Assembly: GCA_964513465.1 (NCBI GenBank)
Contig: CAZEMR010000079.1
Span: forward strand, 1-13,606
Source: CAZEMR01 sp964513465
GTDB taxonomy: Bacteria > Bacteroidota > Ignavibacteria > Kapaibacteriales > UBA2268
Length of the DNA: 13,606 nucleotides
Direction of reading: 5' to 3'
The position numbers and the translations under genes are program-made. This document shows, one piece after another, positions 1 to 8,300 of this stretch (its first letter is position 1; each line of letters begins with the position of its first letter). Under the pieces are notes generated by a model. That model made no database searches. It worked only from the letters and a program-made list of their open reading frames with translations, and was not told the DNA's origin.

Positions 1-1
1 A

Positions 2-1278
2 GGCTTTCAGTGGTCGGGTACCGGGAAGATGAATAATGCGCTCTTGAATAATGCCGTTGCCGAGGGAGGCGACGGATATGATCCGAATGCGATATACGAA
101 ACTCCTCTCTTAGGCATTAAACAGGCCACATATAAAAATAACAATTCTGACATAGTTGGAATATGGAACTGTATGTCGCTGCAGTATGAACCGACTTTAT
201 ATATCGATCCTGACTCGACGGGTTTGTTTAAAACCAGACTTAATGATCCCGCGGATCCGATTTTCGGTTTCAGTCATATAGTTGGCCATATAATCTCTCC
301 GGATAGCAGCAATAACGAAAATTACAGTCGGTTGCTTTTGAATAAGGATTTGGCTGATGCAGGCGATACGATAATTTTGTCAGATACATGGGAGCCTGTT
401 TTGCTGCATACTTTCGTAGGGCATTCCCAGATTTTCGGATCACGAGGCCAGATGTGGTATGTTAGCATAAATCTTCGGCGTCTTGACCCGATTGAAAATC
501 CTGAGCAGGATACGACCAGAGTTTTAACTATAAAACTACCTTATTCGACCACTTCCGCAACAGTTAATGGATTGATAACATTCGATTCGATTCCGAAAAG
601 TTATCCTGATGTATATCAGCTTGATTATTATAATGATCGCGGTATCGCGATGGAATTGAAAGACACAACGACAAATGAATTTATTATTCGCAGAGATATG
701 CTCCCAGCAAATTCGAATAATCCGGATATTACTCTAAGCGCTCATTTCATTACAAATGGAGATACGCTTTTTCATGATTATAATTATCCCTTCATACCAG
801 GTGCTGGAGTTCCGTTTCCAAATACAGCTAAAATCGACACAATGGACATTGAAGTAACCTACCACGGCGGTTGCGACATAGGTATTGATTGGATACGAAT
901 AGAAAATCATATGGCGCACTGCTTGTTTCGTGGGATGGTGGATAGTTTGGGATTGCCCGGCGATACTATTGGTAGAATAACGCATTACAATGTTCCTTCA
1001 GACCCAACCGCCATTTTTGAGCAGAAATCCATAAAGGATATTATCCAGACCTTTGTGGACAGCCTGAATAAATTCCAGATACCGGGCCACCCGAAAAACC
1101 AATTATTCCGATTCTACGGTCAGGACGTCGAAAGCCACGAACCCATGTGGTGGGGCCAGCTTCGATATTATAACCTGATCACAAACGGAATGGCGGTCAC
1201 GCGAGATCATCCTTATCTCTGTGACCACTATTATCATTACACCAAAGCGCCGAACAGATACTTTGGAATAAAGCTGAG
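2..1278 (+). CDS. Giant T9SS-exported protein, N-terminal part (5' partial, stops at assembly gap)
   Basis: This is the left part of the gene that continues at 1381-5208. The frame is open from base 2 with no stop, so the true start, and any signal peptide, lies outside the window; the ATG at 29 is internal or at best an alternative start. The visible part has no family signature I can name. It is rich in Asp, Asn, Thr and aromatic residues, as usual for exported beta-rich adhesin or carbohydrate-active proteins of Bacteroidota. A stretch around 590-900 (DVYQLDYYNDRGIAMELKD to GCDIGIDWIRIE) looks like a beta-sandwich module ahead of a probable barrel. The frame reaches the N run at 1279. Any residues read to the right of the Ns in this frame (to about 1426) are an artefact, because the gap length is arbitrary. 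Location outside the cell is inferred from the C-terminal sorting domain of the other part. Function unknown. Confidence 0.8.
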
Positions 1279-1433
1279 NNNNNNNNNNNNNNNNNNNNNN
1301 NNNNNNNNNNNNNNNNNNNNNNNNNNNNNNNNNNNNNNNNNNNNNNNNNNNNNNNNNNNNNNNNNNNNNNNNNNNNNNACCACTATTATCATTACACCAA
1401 AGCGCCGAACAGATACTTTGGAATAAAGCTGAG
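1224..1433. repeat. 55-bp duplicated flanks around the scaffold gap
   Basis: Bases 1224-1278, just left of the N run, are identical over 55 bases to 1379-1433, just right of it. Both begin ACCACTATTATCATTACACC and end GAATAAAGCTGAG. A perfect 55-base match touching both gap edges is what an assembler leaves when two contigs overlapping by one k-mer are scaffolded but not merged. It is therefore almost certainly one genomic copy shown twice, not a biological repeat. Collapsing it joins base 1278 directly to base 1434 and keeps the reading frame. Confidence 0.9.
1279..1378. other. Assembly gap (exactly 100 N)
   Basis: Exactly one hundred undetermined bases, a conventional placeholder length rather than a measured gap. 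With the identical 55-base flanks, this suggests that no sequence is missing here and that 155 bases (100 N plus one duplicate flank) should be removed. Confidence 0.97.
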
Positions 1434-4400
1434 TGAGGCGGAAGGGTTGGTTTTGGTGCCATATTTAAGAAAAGCCGATCAGGGCTATATGGGTTTTAAA
1501 TGGGGGTATTTTGCAGAAGATACTATGCATAGAGGCATGGATACACTATATTCAAGTTATGAGACTTCAATAGGCGCCGACACATCTTTTCATTGGCTAC
1601 CAGCCGACGGATTTTTTCAAAAAGTTGTGGGTTTTGACATACACAATGATCCATTGGCTATGGATTCATTAAGAAAGACATATGGCTACAGCGACGGAGT
1701 ACAAATACAATGGGAGGCAATGAACCAGCGCATTTTTTATGATAATCGTGATTATTTATATTCGGACAAGCCCTGGTGGATGAATTATTTTATAGGAGCA
1801 ATCTGGAGCTGCGATACTTTAAACATGGAGGCCAGGGTTGGAGGATTGCGACCCAAAACCGGCGAAGAGGCGCGCTTAATGATAATGAAATCATTATTGA
1901 TGGGCGCTAAGGGATTGTTTTATGATAGAGAACATGCCGATCCTCTACCCTCAGGTATGCTTGGCATTGGCGACGGCACTCAGATAGATTCTACGGCGAA
2001 CCCGCCGATTACGATAGAAAGCGACGAGGTTGGCGGAGATTTTATGCTTCAGGAAAATGATCCGTGGAATTTTGATGATTATATTGATTTTGATCAGTGG
2101 GAAACAAGATCGACAACAGATCGTGATCGCTTGTATATAGGTATGAAATCCACACGAATGGAGATATATAAAATCCATCAATGGATACGCTCGGTGGAGG
2201 ATGTGCTGATGCAATTAAGGCTGGTTGCGTGGTTTGGCAAGGATTTCCATAAGTGGCAACACCAGCATCCGGATTATCCCGCGAACGTTTTAGAAAATTT
2301 TATTGATGCCGCCAATATCCGCACACGGAAGCTATTCCAGCCGAATGACGTCGGACCTTCCAACAACAATTCGCCGATCGAGAACCCCGATTCTTCATTT
2401 TTTGATATAACATTATTATCACACACGACCGACCCGGATATGGACTCGGTCTTTTTTGTGGGTGTTCAGAACCGCCGGACAGATCCGCTGATACGCAATT
2501 ATGACTTGTATGGCGATACCCGAATCGATTCATCGATGAAGTTTTATTCATCAGCGGAGTTCGATCATAACGCCCGATATGGGGGAGCTAATATCTCCGG
2601 GCATGGCAAAGATTCCTTATACTGGCAGGATTTATGGTGGAAGCGGCTGGGCTGCCGGGAGATAACGCTGCCGTTCCAGTTTGAGTATTCGAGCGAGGAT
2701 CATGAATATGCGCTTCTGAAGGTGACGGAGCTGGGCGTGGGGACGTCGATCGATGATGATGACCTGCTGGCGTGGGGAGATCGGAAGTTTTATCATAGAA
2801 TCGATACGGTTGTTGGTCAGGATAAATCAATAAAAATCAAAATGCTGCCGGGCGAAGGTAAAATCCTGAAGGTAGAAATATTGCCTCCCGCAAATGAATT
2901 CGATGGAATTCTGGCGTATTCAAATCAGAGAAAAATGGTGGCGTATCCGGCGCTTAATGCGATGGGCACCGGCCCGGATTTCGTGAGATGGTATTATCAC
3001 CTTGTATTTCATAAAAATGTCAGCGGGATAAACAAAATCTATTATACCCGAACGAAATTACCGATTGATCAGTATTCAAGCTCTGAAAATCTGCAATGGG
3101 AGAACCCGAAATTGGTCTCCGATTCGATCCGATGCGGCTGCGAAACCGGAGATATTCTGACAAATCTGAACTGCGCTTATCCCTCGATCGTTGTCCGACC
3201 GGACGTAAATGAGCAAAAGGCTTATATAGTATATACTTGCAGTGCCACACAGAATTGTAATGAAGCGGAATTCGGTCAGTATCAGGATCAATTATTGATC
3301 TCGGAAACTATTTTGAATAACGTCTCAAATTCGAATTTTGGCGAAATAGAAATCGAGTCAAGAAAAGTATTGGAGCATATTCACGGCGATGATATTGACG
3401 AATGGGGAACTCCAATGGTTAACGCTTCGGCCAATCGTAATTATTACACATGGTCGGATGCGGTTCGCGGAATCGGAGTTGACTTTCACGCACCCGATGA
3501 ATCATGCTTCGCTGCTAATAGCAGTACGTATATTAAATTCAACAATGATTCAATTTCCCAGCATCCATCGCTGAATAGCTATTCGCGTTTTTTGCCAACA
3601 AGCGGAGGCCAGAATGAAGACGTCTGCGCGCTCGTATGGCAGGGAAATATTACGGGTGGCCAAGGTGAATTGAATAACGTTTATTATACAAATCTCGGAG
3701 TGGATAATGGAGTGGTGCAAAATTCTCTTCCAAATACCATATCCGGTTATCCTGTATCGGATTATCTAATGAGTGCTGACGGAAATTCTATGCAATTACA
3801 TATCCCTGGGATGAATGATAATAAGTTTCCGGTAGTTCACAGGGGGCTTTCAAGCAGCGCCTCATTTACCGATAGAATCGCATGGGAAAGCCATACTAAT
3901 GAGCAAATTTGTTCATTAACCGGAGCAGAAGCTTTCACAAAATTAAAAACTATTGAAAAAGATGCGGTTTTTCCACCTTCAGCAACTGCTTATGCCACTA
4001 CAAATTTAATGGGAGCCTTCAGCTTAACCCGTCCAAGCATTTCTCAGGGGAATTATATAAAAGGAATTGCCGACGAAAATATTAGTAAGAAAGCTGTAAG
4101 TTTAGACGTTAAAACAATAATGTGCACCTTTAAAAACCCATTTTATATAATCACAACTCCTGGCATCATTCATGTACCGCATGGCTTAAAGGACTGGGTT
4201 GGCAACACAATCGGTTCTCCCAGCCAAGCTGGAGAGTATGTTTGCGAAGGCGATTACCCCCAACTCGCTGCCCGCCCGAACGTCGAAGACGAATATGAAT
4301 TATGGAAAAATCGCCGGGTATTCAGCGAGTATCCCCTCGGTTCGCCGAACACTACAATTATTACAAATGCGAAGATGTTTTACAAAGGAAACGATAACAA

Positions 4401-5208
4401 TTTGACCCTTGTTCCATTTTTGGGGTTCCATAAGGCCAGCGGAAAACGAATCTTCTCAATGCCTAAGCTTAATTCTGAAATGATCAGATTCGATACCCGT
4501 TATATTTATCCACTCATGTATGATTCGACCGAGCGAAGACGTTCGGCAATTTCGAATCTTGACACAATATCAACGGAATGGTTCACAGCGTCGGCCAACG
4601 CCGATCTGGAATTCCGCGCATGGGGCATGGATACTACGGAAATCGAGGTTATAATCGAACGGCGTTCCAATCGTGCGCGAGCGAGATTGAGCCTTTCGAA
4701 CATACCCGACAGCATAATGCAAAGGCTGAATTTCCGGATGGTAAACGGCAACCGAAACGAATATCGTTTACTATTTATAAACGTCAGCGACAGCCTGATT
4801 TTCTCGGAGAATTTATTATTAATGAATGATGAGGATGATCTGTTGCGTTCGGAGAAGTTCGCTGCCAGAGAACAAATAATCGATCTTTCGAAACTTGAGG
4901 ACGATAAATATCTCTCCGACCACCTCAGCCTCTCGGTCTATCCCAATCCGGCGGATGAGGAAATCTACGTAACCGCTTTACTGCCGGTGGAATACGCCGC
5001 AGAGCAGGCCTCGGGCGCAATCGAAATGCGCATGTACTCATCAATCGGCAAAGAGGTTTACCGCGTTGCCTGCGCGCCCGGCGAGACGGTCATCATTCCC
5101 ACGTCCAGAATGCCCGCAGGGATGTACGTAATCCGCGCCAACCCGGCCAGCCAGAGCCGAACGACACACCCGCTCCACACTTCCCAAACCGTAATAATCA
5201 ATCGATAG
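1381..5208 (+). CDS. Giant T9SS-exported protein, C-terminal part with type A sorting domain
   Basis: This continues the protein begun at base 2; after collapsing the gap the two parts read through in frame (GIKL-SEAEGLVLVPYLR), giving more than 1,670 residues. The first possible start inside this part alone is TTG 1447, but it is unlikely to be used. Around 1770-1950 the sequence has WWMNYFIGAIWSCDTL, then RPKTGEEARLMIMKSLLMGAKGLFYD. This resembles the late strands of TIM-barrel glycoside-hydrolase-like proteins, but I cannot assign a catalytic pair or family. The middle (2300-4900) is long, beta-rich and unrecognised. The end (about 4930-5205) is a type A T9SS sorting domain: LSVYPNPA, then MRMYSSIGKEVYRV, then MPAGMYVIRA, ending TVIINR. 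In T9SS this domain directs outer-membrane translocation and is normally cleaved. So the product is expected at the surface or released, perhaps as an enzyme or adhesin. It is separated by 166 bases from the next gene and is probably not co-regulated with the defence genes. Confidence 0.85.
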   Translation, partial: HYYHYTKAPNRYFGIKLSEAEGLVLVPYLRKADQGYMGFKWGYFAEDTMHRGMDTLYSSYETSIGADTSFHWLPADGFFQKVVGFDIHNDPLAMDSLRKTYGYSDGVQIQWEAMNQRIFYDNRDYLYSDKPWWMNYFIGAIWSCDTLNMEARVGGLRPKTGEEARLMIMKSLLMGAKGLFYDREHADPLPSGMLGIGDGTQIDSTANPPITIESDEVGGDFMLQENDPWNFDDYIDFDQWETRSTTDRDRLYIGMKSTRMEIYKIHQWIRSVEDVLMQLRLVAWFGKDFHKWQHQHPDYPANVLENFIDAANIRTRKLFQPNDVGPSNNNSPIENPDSSFFDITLLSHTTDPDMDSVFFVGVQNRRTDPLIRNYDLYGDTRIDSSMKFYSSAEFDHNARYGGANISGHGKDSLYWQDLWWKRLGCREITLPFQFEYSSEDHEYALLKVTELGVGTSIDDDDLLAWGDRKFYHRIDTVVGQDKSIKIKMLPGEGKILKVEILPPANEFDGILAYSNQRKMVAYPALNAMGTGPDFVRWYYHLVFHKNVSGINKIYYTRTKLPIDQYSSSENLQWENPKLVSDSIRCGCETGDILTNLNCAYPSIVVRPDVNEQKAYIVYTCSATQNCNEAEFGQYQDQLLISETILNNVSNSNFGEIEIESRKVLEHIHGDDIDEWGTPMVNASANRNYYTWSDAVRGIGVDFHAPDESCFAANSSTYIKFNNDSISQHPSLNSYSRFLPTSGGQNEDVCALVWQGNITGGQGELNNVYYTNLGVDNGVVQNSLPNTISGYPVSDYLMSADGNSMQLHIPGMNDNKFPVVHRGLSSSASFTDRIAWESHTNEQICSLTGAEAFTKLKTIEKDAVFPPSATAYATTNLMGAFSLTRPSISQGNYIKGIADENISKKAVSLDVKTIMCTFKNPFYIITTPGIIHVPHGLKDWVGNTIGSPSQAGEYVCEGDYPQLAARPNVEDEYELWKNRRVFSEYPLGSPNTTIITNAKMFYKGNDNNLTLVPFLGFHKASGKRIFSMPKLNSEMIRFDTRYIYPLMYDSTERRRSAISNLDTISTEWFTASANADLEFRAWGMDTTEIEVIIERRSNRARARLSLSNIPDSIMQRLNFRMVNGNRNEYRLLFINVSDSLIFSENLLLMNDEDDLLRSEKFAAREQIIDLSKLEDDKYLSDHLSLSVYPNPADEEIYVTALLPVEYAAEQASGAIEMRMYSSIGKEVYRVACAPGETVIIPTSRMPAGMYVIRANPASQSRTTHPLHTSQTVIINR

Positions 5209-5374
5209 GAATATCGCTCTCTCCCTCGCTCGGTGAAACCCGGGCCGGGGGGGATTACTTTTTAAAAATAAAAATATTCGCATGGAAAATCACTCAAGTT
5301 TATTTATTTTAGCCCGGTATTCTAATTTCTGATTTTCCGTGTGTTTGTATTATTTTACCGGTCGGGATCCGTCC

Positions 5375-8300
5375 ATGCAGCCACCTGAGGAACTTTTCGA
5401 ACTTATCCGCCGCTTTGAGGACAACGAGCAGCGATATAAAAGCAATCAATACAACGAAGCCCAATTGCGCCAGGAGTTTATCAACCCTCTCTTTGCGCTG
5501 ATGGGATGGGATATTTACAACAGCAAGGGCTATGCCGAGCAATACAAAGACGTTGTTCATGAGGACAGTGTCAAGGTCGGCGGAATGACGAAAGCGCCGG
5601 ATTATTCATTCCGGATCGGCAGCCAGCGCAAGTTTTTTCTCGAAGCAAAGCGGCCATCCGTCGATATCAAGGGCGACATCCATCCGGCTTACCAGCTCCG
5701 GCGATATGCCTGGTCGGCCAAGCTCCCGCTCAGCATTCTCAGCGATTTCGAGGAAATGGCCGTTTATGACTGCCGCAAGAAACCGGTCAAGACCGACAAG
5801 GCTTCGACTGCGCGAATTAAATATTATAATTACAAGGAATATCCCGATAAATGGGACGAGATTGTCGGCATTTTTGGCCCCGAAGCTATCAAAAAGGGGT
5901 CATTCGATCGGTTCGCCGAATCGACCGGAAAAAAGCGCGGCACCGCCGAAGTCGATGATGCATTCCTCGCCGAGATGGAACGCTGGCGCGAGCTGCTGGC
6001 CCGCAATATTGCCCTGCGAAACCGCAGCCTATCTACCCGCGCACTCAACGAAGCCGTGCAGAAAACCATCGACCGCATAGTTTTTCTGCGAATCTGCGAA
6101 GACCGCGGCATCGAGGAATACGGCCAGCTTCGAAAGCTGCTCAACGTCAGCGATGTTTATTCGCATATGCGGCAGATTTTTCTTCGCGCCGACGACGTCT
6201 ATAATTCCGGGCTTTTCCATTTCACCGAAGAACGAGACCGCGCAGAACCCGACGAATGGACGCTCGACCTCGAGATCGACGACATAACGCTGAAGGACAT
6301 CGTCCGCTGCCTGTATTATCCCGACAGCCCCTACGAATTCTCCGTGCTCCCGGCCGACATCCTCGGTCAGGTTTACGAACGCTTCCTCGGCAAAGTCATC
6401 CGACTTACGCCCGGCCACCAGGCAAAAATCGACGAAAAGCCCGAAGTCCGCAAGGCCGGAGGAGTTTACTACACGCCCACCTATATCGTGGACTACATAG
6501 TCCGCAACACAGTCGGCAAGCTGCTCGAAGGCAAAACCCCCGACGAGGCGTCGCGCCTGCGAATCGTCGATCCGGCCTGCGGAAGCGGCTCATTCCTGCT
6601 CGGAGCATACCAGCGCCTTCTCGATTGGCACCTCGAGCAATATTCCGCCAAACCCGAAAAATATATGAAGGGCGCCGAACCCAAAATTTACGACGCCGCC
6701 GACAAGGATTACCGGCTGACCACCGCCGAGAAAAAGCGCATACTGCTGAATAATATCTACGGCGTCGATATTGACTCGCAGGCCGTAGAGGTCACAAAAC
6801 TGTCGCTGCTGCTAAAGGTGCTCGAAGACGAAACCCGCGAATCGCTCGGCCTTACACGCCAGTTCCGGATTAATTTCAAAATGCGCGCGCTGCCCGACCT
6901 ATCGGCCAATATCAAATGCGGCAACTCGCTGATCGGCCCGGACTTCTATTCGGGCAAGGACTTGCAGCTATTCGGCGAGGAAGAGCTATACCGCATTAAC
7001 GTATTCGACTGGGCAGAGGAATTCCCCGAGGTGTTTGGGCGCAAAGAGCTTCAGGCATTTCATATAACATGGGCAACCCGAAACAGCAGAATAAGCGAAA
7101 GAATGATCCTGACAAATGCGCAAAAAGGCGAACCCGTATATCTCGACGAAAAAATGATAAAGATTGTAATCGGCGCAATTGAGGAGAAAGTCCGCGAGGA
7201 AGGCCTGAGAATTCTCGCAGTCAACGTATTGCCCGATCACGTGCACCTGATACTTGTTTGCGAAGAAAAAGAAACAGAAGAAATCGTACGCAAACTGAAA
7301 GGCTATGCATCATACCGGATAGGCAGAGAGCTAAAGCTCTCTGTTGCGGGGGAGGGCAGAACGACACGCATCTGGGCCAGAGGATACTCGGCAACCGGAA
7401 TCCGCGGAGAGGATCATCTGCGCAAGGCAATCAATTATATCCGATACAATCATATCAAGCATGGCTATTCCACCGGCAACAGCGCACCTCAGCCCGCTGA
7501 TGATTCCATGGGTTCGGCCGCTTCGCACAACAGCGCACCTCAGCCCGCTGATGATTCCATGGGTTCGGCCGCTTCGCACAGCAGCGCACCTCAGCCCGCT
7601 GATGATTCCATGGGTTCGGCCGCTTCGCACAGCAGCGCACCTCAGCTCAACACCCGCAACAGCGGGCTTCAGCCCGCTGGATACAGCATCCACCACACCA
7701 TCGCGCCCGAACTATTGGCACCGGTGCACAAAGCATTCCAGCCAATTGTCTCCGGCGGTTTCGACGCAGTAATCGGGAATCCGCCGTATGTGCAGTTATC
7801 AATGTACGAATATTTTAATGAAGATATTAAAAAGTATTTACTTCAAAAATATAATTCATCAATGGGAAGAATGAACACTTATGGGTTTTTCATAGTGAAT
7901 TCACTAAATAACATACTCAAAGAGAAAGGCTATATTTCTTACATTGTTCCAAACACTATTTTAACACAAGAGTATTATCAAAAACTCAGACAGGAATTAC
8001 TCAATAATAATATTAAAAAAATCTGCAACTATGTAAATCCTGTGTTCAAAAATGCAGTTGTAGAAACTGTTGTACTTGTAATCCAAAAAGGGACTTTTAA
8101 ACCAAATGTATGCCAAATTGTTAATTATGACAATAAAAAGGAAGTCATAATATCGAGTTATAAAATTGATCCTAAAATATATCACGAAACCTACAAAAAT
8201 GCCTTTAATACTAATTTAACAAATGATCTAATTAATTTGAAAGTAAAGATCGAAAAGAATTCAATTGCTTTGAATAGCACTGCCAATATAAACCAAGCTA

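Noticed and set aside
1379..1426. C-terminal tail of the first reading frame to the right of the N gap
   Set aside because: It arises from reading the duplicated flank in the wrong phase after an arbitrary 100-N spacer; the correct phase continues into the following part of the gene.
5209..5260. Terminator after the giant secreted protein
   Set aside because: There is a GC-rich patch followed by T residues, but I could find only about 3 bp of stem, too weak to call.
5339..5374. GTG start for the restriction enzyme
   Set aside because: It adds 12 residues unlike the usual N terminus of these enzymes and has no Shine-Dalgarno sequence; ATG 5375 fits the family better, though its RBS is also weak.
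7481..7646. CRISPR-like array
   Set aside because: The 51-bp units abut one another with no unique spacers, and they lie in frame inside a protein-coding gene; this is a tandem repeat.
7331..7696. Minus-strand frames across the tandem repeat, giving a repetitive Arg/Pro-rich protein
   Set aside because: Several frames stay open here only because the repeat period is a multiple of three. The plus frame is tied to conserved enzyme motifs on both sides, so the minus frames are shadows.
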